Positions 25,155-36,401 are shown, numbered from the stretch's first letter. The stretch is 64,000 nucleotides of DNA from Paraspadella gotoi (GCA_051294375.1 JBJCIZ010000239.1:2245476-2309475), one strand, 5' to 3'. Numbers and translations: made by a program. The notes: generated by a model not told the origin, from the letters alone.

Positions 25155-27525
25155 CTGGAGAGGTGTCGGAATCTTTTCGCGGAGTTGCGCGGAGGCTCAA
25201 TAGAGTCCATGGCAGTTGCGCCAACTAGTTATGTCCGGCGGCGTCGCGGCGGGCGCGAAGGGCCGCCTTCAGCGTCCGATGGAGGCGCTCGACCATCCCA
25301 TTGGATTGGGGGTGGTAGGCGGTCGTTGTTGAAGGATCGAAACCATCTACCGCCGCCACTTGGCGCCACAATTCCGACGTGAATTGGGCGCCGCGATCAG
25401 TGGTGACGACGGAAGGGACGCCAAACCGGGAGACCTAGTTTTGCAAGAAGGCGGCGGCGATGGAGGTGGCGGAGGTGTCTCGGAGTGGCTCCGATTCCGG
25501 CCAGCGGGTAAAGCGGTCGATCATGGTAAGGAGATGGGTGTGACAGGAAACGGCTGGCAATGGTCCGACGAGGTCGATGTGGACATGAGCGAAGCGGAGG
25601 GCCAAACGAAACGCGTCGTCACGAGTTTCTTTGACGCGCGAACTCCCGGGTGAGCGATGCCATGAGTGGCGTCGAAAACGCATTGGCACCATGACGCCGT
25701 AACGAGTGGGCGTGCCCGGGAGCCGGAGATATCGCAAATGAGCATCGTGTTGCTGATCGGGACGTTTTTGAGATGGAGCGCCGTATGGGTGTCGTTGAGG
25801 AGACGCTGGACAGTGGACATTGCTTCAAAATCGACTTGAAGGGCGCCGACGGCGTTGACGGTGGCGGCGATGTCGTCACGCGCTTTTTGCACGTTTGAAG
25901 TTGGATCGGGTTGATTGGCGACACTGATTGTCGAGAATGCGGCGTCTTGTGACGCCGCCCATTTTAGCGTCCGCGGTTTCCGTGGAGGACTTCGAGAAGA
26001 GGGTCGAGATGATGGGCGGCGTGAGGACAAAACGGCGATAGTAGTTGAAAACGCCAAGAAAACGTCGGAGTTCTTTCACGGTGGTGGGCATGGCCATTGC
26101 ACGCAGCTCCTCCACCTTCGTCGGTAGTGGGCGGACGCCATATTTGTCGACATTGTAACCGAGAAATTTGAGGCTGGATGCACCGAAGACGCACTTGGCG
26201 CGATTTACAATGAGTCCGTTGTCGACGATGGCATTGAAGACGCGCTTGAGATCCTCTTGGTGCTCTTCGTGCGAATGAGATGCGACAAGGAGGTCGTCCA
26301 AGTAAACAAAGACGTGAGGGGATCCCACTCAGCACTTGATCCATAATGCGCTGAAAGTCTTGGCCCGCGCTCTTCAGGCCAAACGGCATGAAGAGAAATT
26401 CGGTCTTCCTTGGCGACGGGAATCTGATGATAACCCTTACACAAGTCGATCTTTGAGAAGACGGTTTTTCCGGCGACGTCGGCGTTGAAGTCCATGAGGT
26501 GGCTGATTGGGTAGCGGTCGTCAATGGTGACGCTGTTGAGCCGCCGATAATCGCCGCACGGACAAAGGGAGCCGTAGGGTTTCTGTGTGACGTGGAGCGG
26601 TGACGCCCAAGGTTGAGCGCCGGATAATTCCTAGTTCTAACATCTTTTGAAACTCGGCCTTGGCGGCGGCGAGCTGATCAGGGGCGAGGCGGCGAGCGCG
26701 GGCGAAAACGGGCGGGCCTTTCGTCGGTATATGGTTCTCGACCCCGTGCTTTGGCGGCGCCGAGTTGAAGACTAATTTCGTTAGTTCCGGTCGCTCTTCA
26801 AGAAGGGCGGAGTAGGCGTCGCGCACGTGCAGAACGCGAGTCAGTCATCGAGATCAAGAAGAATACGGCGTTGAGGATCGACGCCGAGATGGTGTTCCAT
26901 CAAAAAATCGGCGCCGAGAATGGGCGTGGCGACGTCGGCGATGATGACGAGGTACAGGAAAACGCGTTTCCCGAGTTGAATCCCCATCTCTCGGATGCAA
27001 AAGTTTTGTTGGGCGTGTTGTTGGCAGCGCGGGGTGGCGGGGCGTTGGCAGCGGCCTACCCCCTCGACGGCGGCGTGGTTCGCTTTAGCGGCGGCGCGGT
27101 CGGCAGCTGAGGCGGAATGAGTGTCGCCTCGGAGCCGCCATCGACGAGGCCACTCCAGGCTGGCATCGGGGTCGCGCACGAGGAAGAGTTTAGAGTCGTT
27201 TAGGCTGGCGACGCGGGCGACTAGCGGCCGCCGGCCTTGGCGTTTGAGGGCTCCATCGGGCATGGTCGACCGTCTCGGTTAGTTTCATGGCATTTGAAGG
27301 CCTTGGAGTCGAAATTGTAGTGGTAGGAACACTTGGTTTCGCCCATAGGCGGTTCGCGGTCTGGAGGGAGTGGGGCGTCAAGATTGGGCGACGTTGCTGC
27401 TGCGTGCGCTGCTGCGGTTGACGCTGCTGCAAAAAGGGGCGCTGCGTTGAGCGCGGCGGCGGTCGGTGGACTGCATTCGCGTAAGAGATAGCAGGATCCG
27501 GATCGTCGACGTCGTTTGATGATTC
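25155..27525 (-). pseudogene. Degenerate Ty3/gypsy element: gag tail, protease, RT, integrase
   Basis: Read on the minus strand from 27.5 kb down: a gag C-terminus with a zinc-knuckle-like CSYHYNFDSKAFKC, then protease pieces (LVRDPDASLEW, ILGADFLMEHH). Next come reverse transcriptase pieces (VFSKIDLCKGYHQIPVAKED, VYLDDLLVAS, FLGYNVDKYGV, FLGVFNYYRRF), a zinc-binding piece (GIAHPGVRASKKLVTTRFVW), and integrase core pieces (HIDLVGPLP, IDRFTRWPESEPL, TAYHPQSNGMVERLHRTLK). These sit in several frames. The RNase H core is not seen, and the distance from YYRRF to HPGV is about half that of the intact element at 43.4-47.0 kb. The element is inactive. Its C-terminal piece is at 21727-22103, beyond the TIR insertion. 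Confidence 0.9.
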
Positions 27526-28009
27526 GTTTAGAAAAAGGGTCATTCAAATCAACTTCAAAATATGCCAAAATGGAGTACATTTGATGCATTCTACGCCATT
27601 TTATATCGGTTTTAATTATATCAAACGAAAAAGCCAATCCATCTGATATTTTTTATGAATTTTTTATTACTGAATTAGAAAATGGAATAGAGAGACACTT
27701 TTAAATTTCAACTTATATCCTTGAAAATGAAACGTTTTTAAACTTTAACCCTGAATTCTTCCTAACTGGAACGCGTTTATCAAAATGTCTCTTTATTAAA
27801 TTTTTACAAATGTTTTTAATATTGCTAATCAAATTTTTAAATCAATGTTATTGTAGTCGTTTAGGCTGCAACTCTTCAAATTCAGTGTAGATTAATTGTA
27901 GCTCGAATTTCTTTACCATCTATTAAACTGAAGATTTTGGTCATGACTGGAAAACCAACAGAGTAACAAGATTAATTGTTTAATTCTCCCCTTCTAAATT
28001 ATCCCATAC
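27526..28009. other. AT-rich spacer
   Basis: No gene, repeat or LTR end could be identified. It would hold the 5' part of the degenerate gypsy element, but gag homology fades at about 27525. Confidence 0.4.
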
Positions 28010-28810
28010 GTGTTTTAACTTCTTACCTTAGGACTAAGCTCTGACGAACAAAGCCCGAGGTTTTTTTTAATATATTCTTATACCGGCCAAGGTAGAATGA
28101 TGGCAATATTGTTAATATTAAGTTTCAAAAAAATCCGATCATAAAAATAGAAAATATTAACCAAAATCTTCGGAAAATCAACCCCTTCTTTGAAAGATTT
28201 TCGCCATAGAAGATTTTTCCCGAATCTGACTCCCAGTTGAAAACTCTTAGAATTCTGGTCGTTAGCTCCTCTTTTACTTTTACTTTAAATAAAAATTTCA
28301 CCAAAATAGACTAATTCACTTTTCCATGATCGTATCATATCAAAATAACCAAATAAAATGTAAAAAAAATTTTAAGAGCCCTTTAGACACTTTGCCAAAG
28401 GATTACAAAATTGGACGTCATTTGTTTAACAGGAATATACCTCAGTCACGTTTATATCGTTTTCAAGGAAAAAAATCCCTTTCATTTCTATATAAAATCA
28501 GAGATAGAAAATTTTTCCGTCCAGAAGCAGTCTATTTGTTCTGGCTTGTTTGATATCAAGATGATGATGATTTGACAAGAGAAAAAAAATGCGAGCCCTT
28601 CAGATACAACAGGATCGGAATCAAGTGTTTTTACATCGATGTTTTACCAGAATTTTTACCAGGAGCGTTTATATTGTTTGGTAGTCAGATTTGAACGAAA
28701 ATCTCCATTGAAAAAGTCTTCCTCGATCTCTAAGGACGACGTAGACTCCTACTTACCTAGAATTTTTTAACAACCAGATTGAAAAACAAATCTTTAAGAA
28801 ATGTGTTTAC
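28010..28810. repeat. ~750-bp repeat, inverted relative to 42450-43215
   Basis: Landmarks TTAGGACTAAGCTCTGACGA (near 28028), CTTCGGAAAATCAACCCCTTC, GACTCCCAGTTGAAAACTCT and AATCTCCATTGAAAAAGTCT (near 28700) all recur in reverse complement in 42450-43215. The second copy lies inside the 3.2-kb TIR element at 40179-43366, so this is probably a fragment of a relative. Open frames here are not gene-like. Confidence 0.75.
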
Positions 28811-29009
28811 CAATTTAACTTAACAATTTTGTTATTTCTCGATTTAAAAAAAATGATTGAAAACAGAATGTTTAGTAAACATTGCTTACATATAAATAAA
28901 AACTTATTTTTTTGTGATTACTGATGACTATAATGTATTTCTCGATATATTAGCTCTAATACATCAATGATTACGTATTGTTATGCTGAATGACCTTTCC
29001 TCTTGAGAG

Positions 29010-29318
29010 ACTCGAGTGGCTCGTCCACTGTAACCAAGATGGAGGTGACGACGTTCACCGAGTTTGAGTTTGTCTTCCGCTGGGTGAGGCAAATCTGTTG
29101 ACGCGGTGCTTGCCTCTGCTGAAGGGGGGTTTGATCTTCCGATGACCGAGGCGAGTTTTGTATTTATCTCGAAAATCATTTGGAAAAGTTTTTCTATTTG
29201 CATTTAGGTAGACGTTGCAGATGTCGAGGCGGCGGCGTCGTGGAACGCGTCGTCTCGGCCGGCCACAGTAGACAGGAAGCACAAAAAGAAACATAGGGCA
29301 AAACAAATGAAAGTGTAG
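29010..29318 (+). CDS. 3' end of an unidentified plus-strand gene (two exons)
   Basis: Exon A (29010-29083) follows a pyrimidine-rich acceptor (CCTTTCCTCTTGAGAG). It encodes SSGSSTVTKMEVTTFTEFEF and then VFRW, and ends at donor GTGAGG. A 124-bp intron ends TTTGCATTTAG (29207). Exon B (29208-29318) continues in phase 0 with VDVADVEAAASWNASSRP, then a basic tail (KHKKKHRAKQMKV) and a TAG stop. Both exons are GC-richer than their surroundings. No family is recognised. The basic tail may be a nuclear signal (inference). Earlier exons were not found; they may lie left of the repeat at 28.0-28.8 kb. Minus-strand frames over the same bases are an alternative reading but lack splice sites. Confidence 0.5.
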
Positions 29319-29395
29319 CGGTATATTCACACCGCTTCACGTCAATCATCGTTCAGACTATCCCATTCGTTTTTAATTGTTTGAATTTTAAGGTA

Positions 29396-29640
29396 CTGAA
29401 GAGGCTGGTTTTACAGGGCGCCACACCCGCAGCGGTGTCACCTCGTGGCGACAGCGAGACAGCATGTTCATGTAGTCCAGAGCTTTGGATCTGGCAGTAG
29501 GCCCATGCCTACAGGCGGGTTACCCGGTCCATCTCACTTTCTACATGACAACCTCAGGGCTCGAACCAGGGACGCACATTGGGATGGTGCATTAGTCCAC
29601 TGAGCCATTGAGGCGCTGCGAAAGAAACAGCTTTAATCCA
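29396..29640 (-). mobile_element. tRNA-derived SINE, copy 1
   Basis: On the minus strand it carries a perfect RNA polymerase III A box TGGCTCAGTGG (29597-29607). A B box GGTTCGAGCCC (29557-29567) follows after 29 bases, a tRNA-like order and spacing. The downstream body includes CACGAGGTGACACCGCTGCG-like sequence near 29430-29445. No stable cloverleaf was worked out, so it is called a SINE rather than a tRNA gene. Confidence 0.7.
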
Positions 29641-29845
29641 TCTGTGGTGATAGGACTACCAGACAGCCGCCCCCAGGACTCTCACATATGAGAGTATGAA
29701 GTAGGGGATGAAGCACATGTCAATCTGCTGAACCTCTCTTCATTCTGGTGGCCTTGCTTTGAGTGGCAGCTGTGTAGCTCAAACCACATCAAGGGCAGAG
29801 GACTATTATCATGCCCGGTTTGCATGTTCGGATCACGTCGGGCTC

Positions 29846-30030
29846 ACCATTGAAGAGGCTGGTTTTACAGGGCGCCACACCCGCAGCGGTGTCACCTCGT
29901 GTTACCCGGTCCATCCCACTTTCTACATGACAACCTCAGGGCTTGAACCAGGGACGCACATTGGGATGGTGCATTAGTCCACTGAGGCGCTGCGAAAGAA
30001 ACAGCTTTAATCCATCTGTGGTGATAGGAC
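29846..30030 (-). mobile_element. tRNA-derived SINE, copy 2 (A box damaged)
   Basis: Same body as 29396-29640 (GGCTGGTTTTACAGGGCGCC, GTGTCACCTCGTG, TCTACATGACAACCTCAGGG), and the same trailing AACAGCTTTAATCCATCTGT in both copies. A short deletion removes part of the A box, and the B box has a C-to-T change (read on the plus strand as GGGCTTGAACC). It is probably transcriptionally dead. The segment between the two copies (29640-29846) also begins and ends with shared family words. Confidence 0.65.
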
Positions 30031-30293
30031 CACCAGAGTACAATTTTTAAATTCTCGCACTAGCAAAGTATCTATAGACAGAGTAACTCTGGAGACTGGC
30101 TATTCTGATCGAAAAAGTTAAAAGCACTCATGTTATCATAACAGTTATGAATAATGAAACTAAATTTACAAATTTTTACTTTAAAGATATGATTTTCAGC
30201 TTATAAATAGTTTTCCGTTGCAAAACGTATTATTTTTTTAAATCTTAAAAATACTTAGATATCATAAATTTTTCACATTTAAACTAAAGATAA

Positions 30294-30502
30294 TCAAAGC
30301 CAAAAAAGCGGCTGTCGATCCATCGACATGAGACAAAAGGCGACGTCGATAAGGATTTCCATGAGTCTTTTCTCGGCTCGAGTCTCCAACGCGTCCAGTG
30401 CCGTCGCGTGAAGCAAGACGCGGTCGTCGAGGAGGCAGCAACGAACAGTGCTGGCGCGGAGGGGGGCATGGAAGAGGCCGTATTTGTTGACGAGAGCGAT
30501 AG
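30294..30502 (-). CDS. Terminal exon of an unidentified minus-strand gene
   Basis: A strong acceptor (TTTTATTTTCCCCCCAG on the minus strand) precedes 209 bases. After a 2-base phase these encode 68 residues, starting IALVNKYGLFHAPLRAST and ending LMSMDRQPLFWL, then TGA. Third positions are strongly G/C in an AT-rich region and there is no internal stop. It has no methionine near its start because it is a 3' exon. The product is not recognised; the sequence looks like a compact helical domain (inference). Upstream exons should lie at higher coordinates but none was found with matching phase. The plus-strand frame from 30408 overlaps and is considered a shadow. Confidence 0.55.
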
Positions 30503-31222
30503 CTGGGGGGAAAATAAAAGGGAGGAGAGACGCGGAACGACGAGAGAAAATAAATATCCGCCTGTTAACTTAACAATACTATTGAAGAGACAGTGATAAT
30601 TGTTATGTGTTAGTGACAGAACCGTTAAAAAAAATATATATATAATACTCACTATAGAAAATATCAAAATTTTAAAAAGGTTTTTTATTATTTTTGAAAG
30701 CAGATTAGAATTGCTCACTAAAAGTTAATAAATGGAAATATAACTCTTTTTAAAAAATTATTTCACTAAGTGGATCAAAATCCTTATAAACCTACAATTA
30801 AATTTTAGTATAAAAATATATTTTTTAAAATTTTTAGCTAACTTAATGAAAGAATTTTTGATTAAGACTTATATTTTCTTATAATTATAGTTATATAGTT
30901 ATATAGTTATATCAACTTTTTATGAAGAATACGAATCGTCTTTCAAAACTAAGAAAAAACTATTTTAAAATTTTGACATTTTCTATGGTGAGTACTAGAG
31001 TGATGTGAAAATAATAAAATTTTAGAAAAATAAAATTTATCATATAAAACATGAACATAAAAATCTATAAAAATACTTTGGTAAATTTATCTTTTAATTT
31101 TATACATTAGTGGGCACCAGTGAGCTATATTTATATATAATAATAAGTATATATTAGGCTAAAATTGTAAATTGCAAATTTTTAAATTTTAAGATCGGAT
31201 TTGGATTTTTTTTTTTGAAATT

Positions 31223-31448
31223 TATGGTGGACTAAAATCCACCAACAGTTCATCAGCGGCAATTGGTGGCGGAGGCAAGTCATTCACCTCCCAACCCAAA
31301 GGTCTGGGGTTTTAGCCCGGTGGTCGTTAAGAGGGATGGGGCGCTTAACTCGCCTGTAACACGGTGTTACAGCCTGATCCGAAGCTCAGGGACTGCTTAT
31401 ATTGAACGGTTCTGTCACATTAACATAACAATTATCACTGTCTCTTCA
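31223..31448 (+). mobile_element. Solo TRIM-type LTR
   Basis: This 226-bp LTR starts TATGGTGGACTAAAATCC, includes GGTCTGGGGTTTTAGCCC, and ends GTCTCTTCA. It is flanked by the 4-bp duplication AATT (31219-31222 and 31449-31452). A single LTR with its own duplication indicates LTR-LTR recombination. It has no coding capacity. Confidence 0.85.
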
Positions 31449-31574
31449 AATTCTTTTATTAAGTTAGTCAAAAATGTTAAAAACTATATTTAAGACGCTG
31501 ATTTTTAATTTCCAGCTTAAAAATATTTTTTTTGTAATTTTAACCTACTTAATAACATAATTTTTGAAAAAGAT

Positions 31575-32221
31575 TGAAGAGACCGTAATTATTGATATGT
31601 GTTAATGACAGAACCGTTCAATATAAGCAGTCCCTGAGCTCCGGATCAGGCTGTAACACCGAGTTACAGGCGGGTTAAGCGCCCCGTCCCTCTTAACTGC
31701 CAGGCGACCACCGGGCTAGAACCCCGGACCTTTGGGTTGGGAGGCGAATGACTTGCCTGCTGATGAATGGTTGGTGGATTTTAGTTCACCATACATCCCC
31801 ATAAGGAGAAGCTGTTGGCGTCTCTTCAGTGATATTGGTTGTTGTTGGTTAGATAAGTGCGTCGTCACCAAGTATTGAGGCCATGTCGCCTGATGTGTGA
31901 TGGATGCAAGAAGGTGGCATTGGGCCAGTTGAGGCTGTTCGCCCCTGAAGTGTTGTTGTTGCTGTTGTGTTCGGAAGTCGGGCTCACCAATGAAGAGACG
32001 TTAATTATTGATATGTGTATATACAGAACCATTCAATATAAGCAGTCCCTGAGCTTCGGATCAGGCTGTAACACCGAGTTACAGGCGGTAGTAAGCGTCC
32101 GTCCCTCTTAACTGCAGGCGACCCGGGCTAGAACCCCAGACCTTTGGGTTGGGGAGCGAATGATTGCCTCCGCACCAATGGCGCTGTGATGAATGACGGT
32201 TGGTGGATTTTAGCCACCATA
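31575..32221 (-). mobile_element. Two-LTR TRIM-like element (minus strand)
   Basis: On the minus strand the 5' LTR (32221-31991, 231 bp) is followed by TTGGTGAGCCCGACTTCCG, the primer-site-like sequence. A ~195-bp non-coding interior with a damaged purine tract (CTCCTTATGGGGATG) comes next, then the 3' LTR (31793-31575, 219 bp). The element is 647 bp long and flanked by AGAT (31571-31574 and 32222-32225). The two LTRs differ at several positions, so the insertion is not very recent. Confidence 0.9.
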
Positions 32222-32646
32222 AGATTTTTATATTTTCTTTTATATGAGGAATCTGAATCTGTTTTCAGAATATTAAAAAAAATCATTTTGTAATTTTGAT
32301 ATTAATATAGGAGGTATCACTATATTAACAAAATAGTGACTGGACTATATTTGTAAAAAAAAAACTATAGATTAGATATTCACTAATATCTGATAGTTTT
32401 GCAAGATATACTGTCTAAATTTTTGAATCAAAAACTTTCTCTTTACCGAAGTAAGTACTCGATGTAATTATGGACTGCTAATGCAAAATTTTGTTCTGTC
32501 AACTATTCACTACGCACATTAATTGATAATGTATAAAGCAGCAGCTTTGTCGCTACCGTTCTTGTCAAATATTCAGTCAAAGAAGGAATTTTTTTACCTA
32601 ACGGCGAATGCCCTTCTCTTTCCTCCTCGATCCTACTACCTGATAG

Positions 32647-32858
32647 GGAATGCTGTTTTGAGATGAAACCGAGGGCTCAACGATATCGTCGTCATCTTTC
32701 ACTCGTCTTCTGTCATGTGGCGGGCGATCTCTCGTTTGGCGCAGGATATCCCTACGGTCGTACGTCGTCGTTAGCAAGCGTGACGTCAAACCCCGGAAGA
32801 CTATCTGTGCCACTTGACGAGGAGAGATCCGCTAGAACGCCGTTATCGTGTATGCATC
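32647..32858 (+). CDS. Possible internal exon of an unknown gene
   Basis: A pyrimidine-rich tract ending CTACCTGATAG (32646) and a consensus donor GTGAGA (32859) bound 212 bases that are GC-rich for the area. Only one plus-strand frame is open throughout (residues ECCFEMKPRAQRYRRHLSLV to RSARTPLSCMH). The minus strand is also open in one frame (32598-32813), so strand is not certain. No family recognised. Confidence 0.3.
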
Positions 32859-32869
32859 GGTGAGACATT

Positions 32870-33674
32870 AGGTTCAGAATTTGCTGACCGCTCTTGTCTT
32901 TAATAATAATTTTAAATTAACTTTCAAGATTAAAGGTTAATTATACCGAAAAATCTTTAAGCAAAAATAAGTAAAGAAGAAGAAAAAAAACAAAAGAGAG
33001 TAGAGAAGAGAGGGAACCACTTTGAACGCCCTTACTTAGCAAAAAGAACGGCAAAGTCAAAAAACGTGACCAGAACAGAGGAGAGGAGAGACGAGATGAG
33101 AGGAGAGAGAGAAGAAGGATGAGTGAGAGGAGGAGAGAGAGAGAGAGATTATGAGAGGGTAAGGGCGCGAACTCAAAACCCGATGGCGTTAAAGGCTCTC
33201 CGGGCGGGGAGTTTGGCAGGAGAGGCAAAGGGGAAAGAGAAAGAACTATATTCGTAAGAAAAAAAAGGGAGGAGAGAGAAACCCCGAAAAAGCGAAATAG
33301 AAACTCGGGGAAAAAGGTTAGACGGCCAGACGAATGGACGAACGAAACAAGTGATAAACTGCTCCCACCACTCGAAAGATGAAAGGGGTGAGTGAAAGGT
33401 AGAGAAACAAGAACGGCGATTCAAATGTGTTGCGCCTCAGTGACTTTTTTTTCACATGTATTTCCCTTTGATCACATGATATGACATGACATGACTAAAA
33501 AAACTTTTTAGCCCATGTATTTATGAAATGCACTTCATCGAAATTCCGTCTTTTATTCCTGATAGTTTTAAGATTTCCTAAAGGCAGCACTAGCAATCAC
33601 TTAGATTTGAGGTTTTGTCCTGTCTTATGTGAAGTGAGGATCGGAACCTTGAGACTAACTAATACAAAATCATC
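32870..33674. other. Purine-rich non-coding stretch
   Basis: GA-rich sequence (about 32980-33420), then AT-rich sequence. Minus-strand frames rich in Leu, Ser and Phe arise from the purine bias. Nothing further recognised. Confidence 0.5.
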
Positions 33675-34007
33675 GTGGAAAGAGTAGTCTTCCCCATAGC
33701 AGGATTCTTCATGCATTCAATGCGGGAGATGCTTAAAGAGGCGATATCATGCGACTGCAAAAGGGGGAACAAACAAAGCAATGAAGACTCCAAAGAAAAT
33801 CAATTAGAGATGGTGGGTCCGCTGTGGACCGAAGGAGAGAAAGTATCTAAGAATTACAACGAATTTTTAGGAGTTCGATCGAATGGGACAGAACCAAACC
33901 GGAACGAGGATCAACAGATGAATCAACCGAATACGATGGAGGCACAAGAGACTCCGGGAGAACAAGTCTCGATCACTCAATCAACGGAGACAACTCCTTC
34001 AAGGGTA
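33675..34007 (+). pseudogene. Non-LTR retrotransposon ORF1, first part
   Basis: An open frame (first ATG near 33712, MHSMREMLKEAISC) encodes a polar sequence with runs of Glu, Asn and Gln and ends at the TA where the 2.4-kb TIR element is inserted. After removal of that element the same frame continues at 36404. It lies upstream of, and in the same orientation as, an endonuclease-reverse transcriptase ORF2, so an ORF1 role is inferred from position. No zinc knuckle or RRM is visible. The start is uncertain. Confidence 0.6.
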
Positions 34008-36401
34008 CATGGTGACAATTTTATAAGCGCCGGTAAAAAAACGCGGTCATTTGCAAACCTGTGGTTATTTCATTGATTTTAAAAAATAATTAAGTTGAAA
34101 ATATTAAAGTAATTTATATGTTCAAATTTTATATTGATCAGTTAAGATATGCATTGACAGTGAGTGGAGAAAGTTGGCTTGTATTGGTTTTCATTTTCCA
34201 ACTCACTTTTTTTACATTCAATTTTTTCTCTTACTTTCAGTAAGTTTTCTGAAAAAATTTAAAATAAATAATATTAATTAGAGATGCGCATCGTTCGAAT
34301 CGAAGCTCCGATCAAGATTCTTTTATATTTCACTTCTATTCAAAACTGCATAGTCAAGGCCAAAACAAATTATGTCATATGGGCAGATTTCGAAAGCTTG
34401 GGTCTTGGAAGCCAATGAAGGTAGAGCGCGATCGAAATTCCCATTTATCATGCCAAAAAATGGTATTTAAATGGATTGGTCAGGCCGTTTTTTCCTATTC
34501 CAAGAAAACCTCCTGGCTCTTGAGTAAAAAATACCAAATCATAAATATCAGTACAGTTTCCGAAACCTTTTTGTCTTCTCTACATGATGAAAAAAAGCAA
34601 AATTAAAAATTCTTGCAATCTTAATTGCTTGATGAAGGCATCAAATGAACTGGTTTTTTAGGTGAAAACTGCATAGTCAAGCCTTCATTTTTTTCAATTT
34701 TGAACACAATTGACAGAAACTGTATTGATTTTACTATTCAAATCAGGTAGAGCGCGGGCTTAATTCAAAAGCGTTTTCTCAATATAATGCAAAATTTTCA
34801 AAAAGTCCAATAAAAAACTTATTAAAAACAAAAAATCGTCGCACAGTGTTGCTTGTGAGTCCTAAATGCTAGAAAAATAATTTTTAAATTTTTTATATTA
34901 TTATATAATATATAAAAATATTTATATAAATATGAATATAGTATTAAGAATAAATTTTTTTATTAATCCGAGAAAGTGTATTATATATTAAAAAGTATAT
35001 ATATATAAAAATTATATTTTATAATAAAATTATTAATTTTTCCAAACTGCAACAGTTTTTTTTATTATAATATAATTAAAAAATATAAAATTAAAATAAA
35101 ATATAATAATCATATTAAATATAATAAATTTAAAAAAATTTAATTTTTTTATTTTAATAATAATAACAATAATAATAATAATAATAATAAAAATAATAAT
35201 AATAAATAAAATATAAATATTTTATTTTTTAATTTTATTTTTTTAAATTATAATCATTATTTTTATTATTATTATTATTATTATTATTTTATTATTATTA
35301 TATAATGATGTAATAATATATATTTTATTATAAAATAATTTTATTTTATTTATTTAAAATTATACAAAATTATTTTTTAATTATTTTAATATTAAAATAA
35401 ATTTTTAAAATATTATTTTATAATTAATATATATAAAAATATTTTTAACTGAACGGGATTTTTCTGAAAAATTCAGGCGGGATCTCACTGTGCGCCGGTT
35501 CTAAAGCTTAGTACTACGCATAGTACTAATCTTTGTTGGATCAAAACGAGCTCGATATTAAGCGAAAGTTGATCGTTTGAAGAGCGATTTTTGCGATTGC
35601 TTTTCGGCGATTAGTTTTGAACAGATTGTTGGATTATGATGAAATTATGCATGTAGAATATGTTTACAATTGTCTATCGAACGCTACCAAATTTGATATA
35701 AAACAATGAGTTGTTTAGAAACGATGCTCATCCCCAATTAATATTATTATCTTCTGAAAGCCCTTTCAAATCTAAATAAAATGACGTACTTACAAATGCT
35801 GTAGTATAAAATTTAACCGGCCCAGCTTTAATTTAATTAGGATACTCAAAAATCAATAACTGGAGGGTAAATTTAAGATTTTATCAAATAGTGATTGGCT
35901 ATCTTAAATCTTCTTTTTCAGGCTCTTTCATAATACTTATATAAACAATAATATTTTATGTTATAATAATTTAAACCGATCATATATTTTTTTAAAAAAT
36001 TTAAAATGTTATAAAATTCACTTTTGACTCTTTTAATTGAACCAAGGCTTGGCAGCTTAATTTTTATGTTAGAGCTTTCGTAAGTATATCATTCTCTTCA
36101 TTTTTTAAGGGCTTTCTGAGGATAGTAATATTGTTAATATTTTAATAAATACTTTGTTTAAAAAAGTGCTAAAAGTTGAAGAAAAAAAATTTTAAAACAG
36201 TGAGTTGGAAAATGAAACCCGATTTTGTAAGCCAACTTTCTCCACTTATTGTCAAGGCATATCTTAACTGTTCAATATAAATTTTGAACACATAAATTAT
36301 TTTAATATTTTCTACTCTACTAATTTTTAAAATCAATGAAATAACCACTGGTTTGCAAATGACAGCGTTTTTTTACCGGCGCTTGTAAAATTGTCACCAT
36401 G
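34008..36401. mobile_element. 2.4-kb element with ~230-bp inverted repeats, inserted at TA
   Basis: The left end CATGGTGACAATTTTATAAG (34008) and the right end GTAAAATTGTCACCATG (ending 36401) begin inverted repeats of about 230 bp (34008-34240, 36175-36401) with roughly 85-90 percent identity. TA flanks both sides (34006-34007, 36402-36403). A TA target duplication fits Tc1/mariner, but long inverted repeats are unusual there and no DDE transposase is seen. The interior has two related segments (AAAACTGCATAGTCAAG at 34344 and 34666; GGTAGAGCGCG at 34420 and 34746) and a TAA-rich core. It interrupts ORF1 of a non-LTR element. Confidence 0.8.
34880..35450. repeat. Extremely AT-rich core with (TAA)n tracts
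   Basis: Almost pure A/T over ~570 bases, with (AAT)n at about 35157-35205 and (ATT)n at about 35258-35300 in near-mirror arrangement, able to fold back. It lies in the middle of the 2.4-kb TIR element. Confidence 0.8.

Larger units (their letters stand above)
30640..32340. mobile_element. Foldback-type elements carrying two LTR insertions
   Basis: Segments related to the 3878-4503 MITE arms (AAATGGAAATATAACTCTTT, CACTAAGTGGATCAAAA, TAGCTAACTTAATGAAAG) occupy 30720-31000. A second pair of arms, TTATTAAGTTAGTCAAAA (31457) and ACCTACTTAATAACATAATT (31544), spans the region around the two LTR insertions (31223-31448 and 31575-32221). The distal arm resumes after 32222 (AGATTTTTATATTTTC). Exact outer ends were not fixed. 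Confidence 0.5.

Noticed and set aside
33675-34076. Host gene encoding the acidic 133-residue frame
   Set aside because: The frame runs into the TIR element and its real continuation is at 36402, next to endonuclease and RT, so it belongs to a retrotransposon.
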